Source of the DNA: an uncultured Alphaproteobacteria bacterium
GTDB lineage: Bacteria; Pseudomonadota; Alphaproteobacteria; Bin95
Direction: 5' to 3'
NCBI GenBank assembly: GCA_913060845.1
Contig: CAJXVF010000184.1
Span: 1 to 5,811 of the forward strand
DNA length: 5,811 nucleotides
A program made the position numbers and the translations under genes. Below, piece by piece: positions 1-5,811 of this stretch (its first letter is position 1; every line of letters starts with the position of its first letter). The notes under the pieces are model-generated. The model was not told where the DNA came from and made no database searches. It was given only the letters and a program-made list of their open reading frames with translations.

Positions 1-2
1 TC

Positions 3-59
3 GACGGCCTTATTAACGATTTGCGCGCCCGTGCTGGTCGCCAAGGAGTGCGCCAATGA
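3..59 (+). CDS. C-terminal end of an upstream gene (partial, unidentified)
   Basis: Frame 3 is open from the window edge and gives 18 residues (DGLINDLRARAGRQGVRQ) before TGA at 57-59. The stop overlaps the ATG of the Sel1-repeat gene in a classic ATGA arrangement (56-59), which suggests one transcript and translational coupling. The piece is hydrophilic and basic, as expected of the tail of a soluble protein, but it is too short to assign to a family. The other two forward frames were considered: one stops within the first 16 bases, the other runs past the Sel1 start to about 130 without typical codon use. The call rests on the overlap geometry, so it is an inference. Confidence 0.5.
   Translation, partial: DGLINDLRARAGRQGVRQ
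43..48 (+). promoter_or_regulatory. Ribosome binding site of the Sel1-repeat gene
   Basis: AAGGAG lies 7 bases before the ATG at 56. It is a near-perfect Shine-Dalgarno sequence and decides the start. It lies inside the end of the upstream reading frame, so the two genes are probably co-transcribed. Confidence 0.75.
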
Positions 60-859
60 CCTCTCGATCCCTCTTAGCCGCTGCGGCTCTAACGCTACTC
101 ACTGCAGGCGCATCTGCGCTGGCCGAAGATAAACCCTTCACGGACGGCATGATCGCTTACGAGCAGCAGAACTTTGTTGAGGCGCTGAACATCTGGCGCC
201 CGCTTGCGGATGCTGGAGACGCCAAAGCCGCCTATAATATCGGCGCGCTTTATTTCGAAGGCAAAGGCGTTGAGCGAGATCCAAACCTCGCGCTTGAGTT
301 TTGGCGGAAAGCGGCAGACGCCGAGAATGTTGACGCACAGCACAATCTCGCACTTACGCTGATCGCAGGCGATGCCGATGGTCGGAACTATCAGGAAGCG
401 CTGCATTGGCTCCTGCGCGCTGCGGAGAACGGTTCACCCCGCTCCATGTACACACTGGGCAAGATGTATCTCTATGGCCTCGGCGCGCCCAGAAACTACG
501 AAGCCGCCTATGAATGGATCGGCAAGGCAGGCGAAACCGGCGTGCCCGCAGCGAAATATAATTTGGCAAAAATGACCCGGGACGGCATCGGCACAGAACC
601 AGATGCAGAGGTTGCGTTTGAGCTCTACCGTCGCGCGGCAGAGGGCAGACACGCACGGGCACAAGCGGCACTCGCCATCCGTTACGCAGAAGGCGATGGC
701 ACACCACCATCAGAGGAACACGCGCTCTATTGGGCATACCGCGCCTACAAGAACGGCGTTGAAAGTGCCTCAGAAACGATGAACGATATGTCTGAGGTCC
801 TGGGCCAAGAAGCCGCAAAAGCCGTTATGGCTGAGGCGGAGATAGCTGAGGCGAAATAG
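56..859 (+). CDS. Secreted Sel1-like (TPR-type) repeat protein
   Basis: This 267-residue protein has a Sec signal peptide (residues 1-23: polar/basic start, Ala/Leu-rich core, Ala-Leu-Ala before Glu-Asp), so the mature part should lie in the periplasm. The rest is a run of Sel1-type helical hairpins of about 36 residues. A leading half unit spans about 28-54, and repeats follow at about 55-91, 92-126 (degenerate), 127-162, 163-198 and 199-234. Recurring marks are Ala-x-x-x-Leu-Gly, Tyr-x-x-Gly-x-Gly and the Ala-Ala-x-x-Gly turn (for example YFEGKGV, YLYGLGA, RDGIGTE). An Ala/Glu-rich tail closes it. Sel1 repeats act as protein-binding scaffolds, often in envelope or signalling complexes; no catalytic site is visible and the partner is unknown. 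The start is fixed by AAGGAG at 43-48 and the signal peptide. It converges with the monooxygenase gene, leaving a 14-base gap. Confidence 0.9.
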   Translation: MTSRSLLAAAALTLLTAGASALAEDKPFTDGMIAYEQQNFVEALNIWRPLADAGDAKAAYNIGALYFEGKGVERDPNLALEFWRKAADAENVDAQHNLALTLIAGDADGRNYQEALHWLLRAAENGSPRSMYTLGKMYLYGLGAPRNYEAAYEWIGKAGETGVPAAKYNLAKMTRDGIGTEPDAEVAFELYRRAAEGRHARAQAALAIRYAEGDGTPPSEEHALYWAYRAYKNGVESASETMNDMSEVLGQEAAKAVMAEAEIAEAK

Positions 860-861
860 AC

Positions 862-873
862 AGCGGCTGCCGC
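862..873. other. Small hairpin in the convergent gap
   Basis: GCGG-CTG-CCGC forms a 4-bp GC stem with a 3-base loop between the facing stop codons of the Sel1 gene and the monooxygenase gene. There is no T-run on either side, so it is not a convincing intrinsic terminator, although it is the only secondary structure in this 14-base gap. Confidence 0.2.
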
Positions 874-1938
874 CTACCTGTTTCGCGCATCCAGCAACGG
901 ACGCACGAGGCGACCGAAGCGTTCGGCTTCCTCATCATGCAGGTGGCCAGACAAGCAGAAGCTGGTGCAGCCTGCGTCTATGAACTGCTGGAACTGGTGG
1001 GCGACTTGTTCCGGGTTGCCGACAACGGCGACGCCGGCACCTGGGCGAACGCGCGTTAGACCCGTCCAAAGATGATCGCCTGCGCGATCGCCATATTTCG
1101 CCGCTAGTTCCTGGACGCGCCGATTGGCCTCTGATGTGCTGACCCGCGCTTTCAAGCGATCACGGTCAGCTTCCGTCGTGCCGGAGATAAGTTGCTCAGC
1201 CCAGGCCCAGGCATCCGCCTCATCCTCACGGCAAATCACTTGTAGGCGCATGCCGAAGTTGAGCGGGCCGCGACGGTCATACTTGCCAACGCGGATATTC
1301 AGATCAGTCACGCTTTTCGCAATATTCTCCGGCAGGTCACCCCAAAACAAATGCACGTCTGAATGCTCTGCAGACATTTCAGCCGCCTGCTCTGATCCGC
1401 CGCCCAAATAGAATTTCGGATAGGGCTTTTGCACTGGCTTCGGGACGCAGCGGGCGCCGCTTAGAGTGTGGAACTCGCCGTCAAAATCAACGCCGCCAGA
1501 TTGCGTCCAAAGTAGTTTCATAATGGCGGTTTCTTCGCGCATCAGGTCGTAGCGCTGCTCCTTGCTGTAACGAACGCCCTCACCTTGCACTTCTTTGTCC
1601 GCCTGCCCTGCGATCAAGTTGATCGAAATGCGCCCACCGCTCATCACATCAAACGTGGCGATCATCTTGGCGGCCATAACCGGGTTCACGAACCCAGGGC
1701 GCGCTGCGATCAAGGGGCGGATCGTGCGGGAACGCTCGGTAACGAACGCGCCAGCCATATAGGCTTCCCAACATGTGGCACCGACGGGGATCAGCAGGTA
1801 GGAGAACCCTGCATCTTCGGCTGCACGAACAACACGGTGCATCAGCTCTGGCGTTGGCGGAATTGCGGCGGCTGGATCATTCACCCGCGTTGCGTCGCCA
1901 TGGGTGGGCAAATACCAGCCGTATTCGATTTCAGCCAT
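874..1938 (-). CDS. LLM-class flavin-dependent monooxygenase, SsuD (alkanesulfonate monooxygenase)-like
   Basis: The 354-residue product is a TIM-barrel, bacterial-luciferase-like oxidoreductase closest in pattern to SsuD, which uses FMNH2 and O2 to release sulfite from alkanesulfonates in the cytoplasm. Visible SsuD marks are PTHGD (11-15), Cys56 in the VGATCWEAY stretch, the barrel stretch ending GGRISINLIAG (101-111), YLGGGSE (177-183), Arg231 in FGMRLQV, Arg298 in RVRPGAG and the C-terminal LSGHLHDEE (329-337). By my alignment from memory, two SsuD active-site residues differ: His228 is Gln233 here and Tyr331 is His332. The exact substrate is therefore open; another organosulfur or a different compound is possible, and I give no symbol. 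I chose the ATG at 1938 over a TTG-or-earlier start at 1974 because AGGA sits about 8 bases upstream and the conserved family N-terminus begins there. No flavin reductase (ssuE) or transporter gene lies next to it. It diverges from acs. Confidence 0.88.
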   Translation of the reverse strand: MAEIEYGWYLPTHGDATRVNDPAAAIPPTPELMHRVVRAAEDAGFSYLLIPVGATCWEAYMAGAFVTERSRTIRPLIAARPGFVNPVMAAKMIATFDVMSGGRISINLIAGQADKEVQGEGVRYSKEQRYDLMREETAIMKLLWTQSGGVDFDGEFHTLSGARCVPKPVQKPYPKFYLGGGSEQAAEMSAEHSDVHLFWGDLPENIAKSVTDLNIRVGKYDRRGPLNFGMRLQVICREDEADAWAWAEQLISGTTEADRDRLKARVSTSEANRRVQELAAKYGDRAGDHLWTGLTRVRPGAGVAVVGNPEQVAHQFQQFIDAGCTSFCLSGHLHDEEAERFGRLVRPLLDARNR

Positions 1939-1950
1939 TTTATCGTTCCT

Positions 1951-2010
1951 AGTTTTCAATCTCTGCGCCAGCATAACGCGCTTCGGCAGTGTTGGAAGTG
2001 CTTGAAAACT
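1951..2010. repeat. Inverted repeat, 9-bp arms 42 bp apart
   Basis: AGTTTTCAA (1951-1959) and its exact reverse complement TTGAAAACT (2002-2010) flank 42 bases in the divergent promoter region. The left arm is just upstream of the monooxygenase ribosome binding site, and the right arm overlaps a possible -35 element for acs. The arms could be two operator half-sites bridged by one regulator. Confidence 0.45.
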
Positions 2011-2030
2011 GCGGCGTGGCGGGATTAACT
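2002..2030 (+). promoter_or_regulatory. Candidate sigma-70-type promoter for acs
   Basis: TTGAAA (2002-2007) matches five of six bases of the -35 consensus. After 17 bases comes TTAACT (2025-2030), which matches only three of six at -10. Transcription would start near 2037, leaving a leader of about 36 bases. The weak -10 would fit a promoter that needs an activator, as acs promoters often do, but this is a guess from pattern only. Confidence 0.3.
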
Positions 2031-2035
2031 GCGGC
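2007..2035 (+). repeat. Direct repeat AACTGCGGC, 20-bp period
   Basis: AACTGCGGC occurs at 2007-2015 and again at 2027-2035. The 20-base period is close to two helical turns, so a regulator bound to both copies would sit on one DNA face. The copies overlap and flank the candidate -10 region of acs. Confidence 0.4.
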
Positions 2036-2060
2036 TAACAAACAACAAGCCTGCCAATCA

Positions 2061-2064
2061 GGGA
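2061..2064 (+). promoter_or_regulatory. Ribosome binding site of acs
   Basis: GGGA, within CAGGGATAAAG, ends 8 bases before the ATG at 2073. This supports that start over the in-frame ATG/TTG-type starts nearer 1989, which have no Shine-Dalgarno sequence. Confidence 0.6.
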
Positions 2065-2072
2065 TAAAGTCC

Positions 2073-4010
2073 ATGTCCGATACGCTGTTTCAGCCTTCCG
2101 CCGCCCTCGCGCAATCCGCCCATGTGGACGCCGCCAAATATACGGAGATGTATCAGCAATCCATCAATGACCCCGATGCTTTCTGGGACGAGCACGGTAA
2201 GCGTATTGATTGGATCAAGCCATTCACCACGGTCAAAAACACAAGCTTTGACGCCAAGGACCTCTCCATCAAATGGTTTGAAGACGGCACGCTGAATGCG
2301 TCGGCCAACTGCATCGACAGGCACTTGGCTGATAAAGCGGACCAAACGGCGATCATCTGGGAAGGCGATGACCCGGCAGATTCAAAGAACATCACCTATC
2401 AGGAATTGCACGACGAGACCTGCCGCCTTGCCAACGCCATGAAAGCGCGCGGCGTCTCCAAAGGTGACCGAGTGTGCATCTATATGCCGATGATCCCAGA
2501 AGCAGCCTATGCCATGCTGGCTTGCGCGCGGATCGGCGCGGTTCATTCCATCGTGTTCGGCGGCTTCTCCCCAGACAGCCTCGCCCAGCGCATCGACGAC
2601 AGCAAATGCCGCCTTGTCATCACCGCTGACGAAGGCCTTCGCGGCAGTAAGAAAGTGCCGCTGAAGGCAAACGTTGATGCAGCGCTCAAATCTTGTGACA
2701 GCGTGGATACAGTCATCGTCGTCAAGCGCACCGGCGGCGACATCACCATGAATGACGGCCTCGATGTGTGGCATCACGAAATCTGCGCCGACCAAGCCGC
2801 GACCTGCGAGCCAGAGGAAATGGGCGCGGAAGACCCATTATTCATCCTCTATACGTCCGGCTCCACAGGCAAACCGAAAGGCGTGCTGCATACGACTGGC
2901 GGCTACATCGTCTACGCATCCATGACCCATGAATACGTCTTCGACTACAAGCCAGGCGAAGTCTACTGGTGCACGGCGGATGTCGGCTGGGTAACGGGCC
3001 ACAGCTATATCGTCTATGGCCCGCTTGCCAATGGTGCGACGACGCTGATGTTTGAAGGGGTGCCGAACTACCCAGATTCCAGCCGCTTCTGGCAGGTCTG
3101 CGACAAGCACAATGTAGCAATCTTTTATACCGCACCCACGGCAATTCGTGCGCTGATGCGGGAAGGTGACGTTCCGGTTAAATCTACCAGCCGCAAAAGC
3201 CTCCGCCTGCTGGGATCCGTTGGTGAGCCGATCAATCCAGAAGCCTGGCTCTGGTATCACAAGGTCGTCGGCGATGAGCGCTGCCCGATTGTCGATACGT
3301 GGTGGCAGACCGAAACTGGCGGCATTCTGATTACGCCGCTACCGGGGGCGACTGCATTGAAGCCAGGTTCTGCTACCAACCCATTCTTCGGCGTACAGCC
3401 GATGATGGTGGATGCAGAAGGTGCGCCACTCGACGGCGCATGCGAAGGCAATCTCTGCATTTCGGATAGCTGGCCCGGTCAGATGCGCACGATTTACGGC
3501 GATCACCAGCGCTTTATCGAAACCTATTTCACCACATATCCCGGCCGCTATTTCACGGGCGACGGCGCCCGGCGGGATGAGGATGGCTACTATTGGATCA
3601 CGGGCCGCGTTGACGACGTCATCAACGTATCCGGCCACCGGATGGGCACGGCAGAGGTCGAAAGCGCCCTCGTCGCCCACCCAAAAGTCGCTGAGAGCGC
3701 TGTGGTCGGTGCCCCGCATGATATTAAGGGCCAGGGCATCTACGCCTATGTGACGCTGAACCTCGGCGAAGATCCTTCGGACACACTGAAGAAAGAGCTC
3801 GTGCAGTGGGTCCGCAAAGAAATCGGCCCCATCGCCAGCCCCGATTGGCTGCAATGGGCGCCGGGCCTGCCCAAAACCCGCTCCGGCAAAATCATGCGCC
3901 GCATCCTCCGCAAGATCGCCGAAAACGACTTCGGGAATTTGGGCGATACGTCCACGCTTGCAGAGCCAGCTGTGGTGGATGATTTGGTCGAGAACCGTCA
4001 AAATCGGTAA
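2073..4010 (+). CDS. acs: Acetyl-CoA synthetase (AMP-forming acetate-CoA ligase)
   Basis: The product has 645 residues, close to the usual ~650 of Acs. It turns acetate, ATP and CoA into acetyl-CoA, AMP and PPi by way of acetyl-AMP, in the cytoplasm, feeding the TCA cycle and glyoxylate or ethylmalonyl-CoA route. Order of motifs: N-terminal Acs cap domain (about 20-80); [13 protein letters not shown]-loop [11 protein letters not shown] (260-270); GWVTGHSY with the acetate-pocket Val-Thr; [22 protein letters not shown] (408-417), whose second Trp (411) corresponds to the acetate-limiting Trp414 of Salmonella Acs; [16 protein letters not shown]; the hinge and C-terminal swivel [13 protein letters not shown]; and [11 protein letters not shown] with catalytic Lys606. 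That Lys and its Gly/Ser context match the site controlled by reversible acetylation in other bacteria. The acetate-pocket Trp argues against propionyl-CoA synthetase. The start at 2073 is chosen for its ribosome binding site and family length. The gene is intact and transcribed divergently from the monooxygenase gene. Confidence 0.97.
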   Translation: MSDTLFQPSAALAQSAHVDAAKYTEMYQQSINDPDAFWDEHGKRIDWIKPFTTVKNTSFDAKDLSIKWFEDGTLNASANCIDRHLADKADQTAIIWEGDDPADSKNITYQELHDETCRLANAMKARGVSKGDRVCIYMPMIPEAAYAMLACARIGAVHSIVFGGFSPDSLAQRIDDSKCRLVITADEGLRGSKKVPLKANVDAALKSCDSVDTVIVVKRTGGDITMNDGLDVWHHEICADQAATCEPEEMGAEDPLFILYTSGSTGKPKGVLHTTGGYIVYASMTHEYVFDYKPGEVYWCTADVGWVTGHSYIVYGPLANGATTLMFEGVPNYPDSSRFWQVCDKHNVAIFYTAPTAIRALMREGDVPVKSTSRKSLRLLGSVGEPINPEAWLWYHKVVGDERCPIVDTWWQTETGGILITPLPGATALKPGSATNPFFGVQPMMVDAEGAPLDGACEGNLCISDSWPGQMRTIYGDHQRFIETYFTTYPGRYFTGDGARRDEDGYYWITGRVDDVINVSGHRMGTAEVESALVAHPKVAESAVVGAPHDIKGQGIYAYVTLNLGEDPSDTLKKELVQWVRKEIGPIASPDWLQWAPGLPKTRSGKIMRRILRKIAENDFGNLGDTSTLAEPAVVDDLVENRQNR

Positions 4011-4025
4011 GGCTCACCAAGCCTT
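4009..4025 (+). terminator. Possible weak hairpin at the end of acs
   Basis: AAGGCT-CACCA-AGCCTT is a perfect 6-bp stem with a 5-base loop beginning in the TAA of acs. An overlapping alternative pairs CACCA (4015-4019) with TGGTG (4028-4032). No T-run follows, so an intrinsic terminator is not proven. The rest of the 123-bp convergent gap up to 4133 shows only short, imperfect repeats such as TGTGTCTGTGTC (4045-4056). Confidence 0.25.
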
Positions 4026-4133
4026 CATGGTGCTGTCGCAGACTGTGTCTGTGTCTGCGTAGAAATCCGGTAACGTTTATCCGGCTGTGAAGCGTGCTTA
4101 TAGCTGGGCACGATCGTTGCTGAGCGTCGGGCG

Positions 4134-5450
4134 CTACGACTCGGTTTGCGAACCTTTCCCATTGCGATTGTCGCTGAATTGGCGACACAGACGCGCAATT
4201 GCAGATATCTCAAATGGCTTTGTCAAAAATTCGCGGATAAGCGGGGAATTAGCACGAAACCGTGTTGCTTCTGTAGCATCGGCAGTAATGATCACAATAG
4301 GCGGCACCGAGCCTGGCATCGCCTCACCCAATAGGTCAATAACCGCGAAACCATCCATATCAGGCAACTCGATGTCTAACAGGATGAGATCAGGGTGATG
4401 TTGTTCGGCCAATTCCAGACCTTCAGCCCCCGTCTTTGCAATCAACAAATTCGGACTGGGGTCAAGGACCGAGATTACGCTCTCCATAAGCTGAATATTG
4501 AAAATATTGTCTTCAACATAAAGCAACGTAAACGCGCTGCTCGGTCCTTTGAGATCAACAGCGAACCGTCGAACTGGTGTAGCCACCGCAGCGCTTGTGC
4601 CACGAGGCAATGTTAGTGTGAATATTGAGCCGCCCCCAGAACGTGGCTCATATTCGATTTCGCCTTTCATTAGCCGGGTTAGCCGCTGTGTCAGGGTTAG
4701 GCCCAAGCCAACACCATCAATTGCTGTTGTCTCCCGCCCCAACCGAGAGAATGGCATGAAAAGCTCCTCACGCCGCGTCGCGGGGATACCCCAGCCAGTG
4801 TCTTCAACTTTAATCAGAACGCGTTCTGCCGAAGCGTCATCGACGCTAATCCGAACAACCCCATCGGCATCATTGTATTTGATGGCATTGCTGACCAAGT
4901 TCAGCAAAACTTGACGCAGCCGGGTCTGATCAGCCAGGATCGCTGGGTCGCTGCCATTGAGATCAATATCAATCCGCATATTCTTTGCGGCGGCGATAGC
5001 TTCGGTACTGGCGGCAACTTCAGCTATTGCATCCGCGCAGCCAATCAACTTTATGTCGAGAGTAATATTTCCAGCGTCGATACTCGAGAGGTCAAGAATT
5101 TTCTCAATCAGCTCCAATAAATGCGAACCGCCAGCGATCACACTATCCGCAAAATCTCTCAGCTTTTCTCCAGGGACGCGCGTCGCATTGGCTTCAATCA
5201 ACTGCGCAAAGCCCAGAATTGCGTTCAATGGCGTCCGCAATTCGTGGCTCATGACAGACAAAAAACGTGACTTCGCGTTATTTGCCTCAACGGCTTCGGT
5301 TCGCGCTGCAGTCAATCGTCGTTGCGCTGCAATCCGTTCCGCAATTTCTGCCTCATAGGCTTTATTCGCATCCTCAAGGTCTCGCGTGCGGGCCTGCACG
5401 ATCGCCTCCAGCTCATCTACTGTTGGCACCGTTAGCGCCTTGGGCAGCAA
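4134..5450 (-). CDS. Hybrid histidine kinase portion: HisKA, HATPase and receiver (downstream half of split gene)
   Basis: The reading frame after the internal TAG encodes 438 residues if TTG at 5450 is the start. Order: a linker LLPKALTVPTVDELEA typical of the segment after the third membrane helix in bacterial ethylene-receptor-like kinases; a Glu/Ala/Arg-rich coiled coil (about 12-60); HisKA with the H-box SHELRTP and phospho-accepting His69; HATPase with N-box Asn184/Asn188, G1 DTGWGIP (Asp217) and G2 DGVGLGL (245-251); and a C-terminal receiver domain with acidic Glu313/Asp314, phospho-accepting Asp359, Thr389 and Lys411. Every catalytic residue is present, so the kinase and receiver are not decayed. 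A hybrid kinase without its own output domain normally passes phosphate to a separate Hpt protein or regulator; none is nearby. The TTG start has no ribosome binding site. GTG codons at 5429 and 5399 are alternatives. If expressed alone, this half would lack a sensor and be cytosolic. The stop is TAG at 4134-4136. Confidence 0.85.
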   Translation of the reverse strand: MLPKALTVPTVDELEAIVQARTRDLEDANKAYEAEIAERIAAQRRLTAARTEAVEANNAKSRFLSVMSHELRTPLNAILGFAQLIEANATRVPGEKLRDFADSVIAGGSHLLELIEKILDLSSIDAGNITLDIKLIGCADAIAEVAASTEAIAAAKNMRIDIDLNGSDPAILADQTRLRQVLLNLVSNAIKYNDADGVVRISVDDASAERVLIKVEDTGWGIPATRREELFMPFSRLGRETTAIDGVGLGLTLTQRLTRLMKGEIEYEPRSGGGSIFTLTLPRGTSAAVATPVRRFAVDLKGPSSAFTLLYVEDNIFNIQLMESVISVLDPSPNLLIAKTGAEGLELAEQHHPDLILLDIELPDMDGFAVIDLLGEAMPGSVPPIVIITADATEATRFRANSPLIREFLTKPFEISAIARLCRQFSDNRNGKGSQTES

Positions 5451-5453
5451 TCG

Positions 5454-5729
5454 CTAAAGGGCCATTGCTGTTGCGGCAGAAATTAGCGCAGTGACGGCCT
5501 TTAGAATTGCTTCAAATCCATAAAATGGCATCCACAATGTCACAATTGAAAAGAGATGTGTGACACCACAGGCAGCAACAAACGCGCCGAACATCCAATA
5601 GACCCAACGGTAGCCAAGTCCCTGTCTACGAGTCGCAAAAACAATGATCGCAGCCGGTATCGAGAAATATGACACGGCAATGATCACGTCCCCTGCCACA
5701 TGCAACCAAAACACATCTGGCTGCCACAT
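5454..5729 (-). CDS. Ethylene-receptor-like (ETR1-type) membrane sensor fragment
   Basis: From ATG at 5729 this encodes 91 residues that form three membrane helices (about 6-31, 43-66 and 69-91). They match the N-terminal domain of plant ETR1 and its bacterial relatives: YFSIP (21-25), FGAFVAACGVTH (47-58) and a last helix with KAVTALISAATA. In plant ETR1 a copper ion bound by Cys65 and His69 holds ethylene, with Asp25 and Tyr32 also needed. Here Asp14, Tyr21, Cys54 and His58 occupy the same relative places (7 and 40 residues after Asp, then Cys to His by 4). The family N-terminus with Pro-His-Gly-Phe-Cys lies upstream in the same frame (5733-5762), so the true start may be further out. The frame ends at TAG 5454-5456, immediately before the kinase half in the same frame. 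Whether it senses ethylene or another ligand is unknown. Confidence 0.8.
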   Translation of the reverse strand: MWQPDVFWLHVAGDVIIAVSYFSIPAAIIVFATRRQGLGYRWVYWMFGAFVAACGVTHLFSIVTLWMPFYGFEAILKAVTALISAATAMAL

Positions 5730-5811
5730 CAAACAAAAGCCGTGCGGTTGAAATCCTTCGCTATACCCGGAGTCATAGAGAAGCCGAATTTGATGGCTTG
5801 ACCTTTATGTT

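Larger units (their letters stand above)
1939..2072. promoter_or_regulatory. Divergent intergenic region of the monooxygenase and acs genes
   Basis: This 134-bp non-coding stretch separates two genes that point away from each other, so both promoters should lie here. It holds an inverted repeat (AGTTTTCAA at 1951-1959 and TTGAAAACT at 2002-2010) and a direct repeat (AACTGCGGC at 2007-2015 and 2027-2035). An open frame continues upstream of acs from 1989, but it lacks a ribosome binding site at its start and its 28 extra residues do not look like an Acs N-terminus, so I treat it as untranslated. Confidence 0.6.
4134..5789 (-). pseudogene. Ethylene-receptor-like hybrid histidine kinase, split by an in-frame TAG
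   Basis: The two halves above form one reading frame with no shift: residues Ala-Leu, then TAG (5454-5456), then Arg-Leu-Leu-Pro-Lys-Ala-Leu. In related kinases, as I recall them, this junction reads Ala-Leu-Trp-Arg-Leu-Leu-Pro, so the TAG is most simply a TGG (Trp) codon changed by one base. With that codon restored and the frame taken up to ATT at 5789, the product would be 551 residues: a three-helix metal-binding sensor, coiled coil, HisKA, HATPase and receiver. The upstream codons to 5804 have no ATG, GTG or TTG, and the nearest fit to the family start is ATT at 5789 with AAAGG 12 bases before it. Two start/stop defects together suggest a gene newly decaying, but the rest is unblemished, so a sequencing error or a functional two-part gene remains possible. 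Confidence 0.65.

Noticed and set aside
1939..1974. Longer start for the monooxygenase at 1974
   Set aside because: The extra 12 residues are not family-like and the AGGA ribosome binding site serves the ATG at 1938.
1989..2072. N-terminal extension of 28 residues on acetyl-CoA synthetase
   Set aside because: No ribosome binding site at 1989, residues unlike an Acs N-terminus, and a good ribosome binding site before the ATG at 2073 that gives the family length.
3339..4001. Long antisense open frame (220 codons) opposite acs
   Set aside because: It is a shadow of the GC-rich acs codons; no family motifs and no ribosome binding site.
4068..4085. Palindrome-like CCGG...CCGG around AACGTT in the acs-kinase gap
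   Set aside because: Only four base pairs hold at the ends and the inner positions mismatch, so it is not a credible structure.
4104..4145. Stem between GAGTCG and CGACGCTC as a terminator of the kinase gene
   Set aside because: It needs a bulge, begins inside the coding sequence and has no T-run.
5729..5809. End of another minus-strand gene (26 codons from the window edge), with TGA overlapping ATG 5729 by one base (TGATG)
   Set aside because: The overlap is attractive, but the competing frame encodes the Pro-His-Gly-Phe-Cys segment expected of the kinase family, so the 26-codon frame is more likely chance. It is kept as an alternative.

Overview
The window looks like chromosomal DNA of an alphaproteobacterium. 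This is an inference from moderately GC-rich coding sequence, alphaproteobacterial-style protein sequences and good AGGA-type ribosome binding sites. It could be a marine group such as Hyphomonadales/Rhodobacterales, but the genus cannot be fixed from the sequence. There is no rRNA, tRNA, CRISPR array, insertion sequence or phage gene.

Layout, left to right. (1) The last 18 codons of an unidentified upstream gene (+), whose TGA overlaps by 4 bases the ATG of a secreted Sel1-repeat protein (+, 56-859). (2) Converging on it after 14 bases, an SsuD-like flavin-dependent monooxygenase of the LLM class (-, 874-1938). (3) A 134-bp divergent intergenic region (1939-2072) with a 9-bp inverted repeat and a 9-bp direct repeat. 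It must hold the promoters of the monooxygenase and of the next gene. (4) Acetyl-CoA synthetase (acs, +, 2073-4010), complete, with all core motifs. (5) A 123-bp convergent gap. (6) On the minus strand, from about 5789 down to 4134, a gene for a hybrid sensor histidine kinase whose N-terminal membrane domain is of the ethylene-receptor (ETR1-like) type. An in-frame TAG at 5454-5456 splits it exactly at the junction between membrane domain and kinase.

The most notable content is this last gene. Its membrane part keeps the residues that bind copper and ethylene in plant ETR1 (Asp, Tyr, Cys, His), with the spacing of the plant protein. Its soluble part has intact HisKA, HATPase and receiver domains. 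The two halves are in the same frame, separated only by TAG where the family normally has TGG (Trp). The family-like N-terminus also extends upstream of the first ATG into codons with no ATG, GTG or TTG start. This is a recent pseudogene, a sequencing error, or a gene split into two reinitiating parts.

The other genes are a central metabolic enzyme (acetate activation), an oxidoreductase probably acting in organosulfur use, and a periplasmic scaffold-type protein. Nothing in the layout links them into one pathway; only the monooxygenase and acs share a promoter region.
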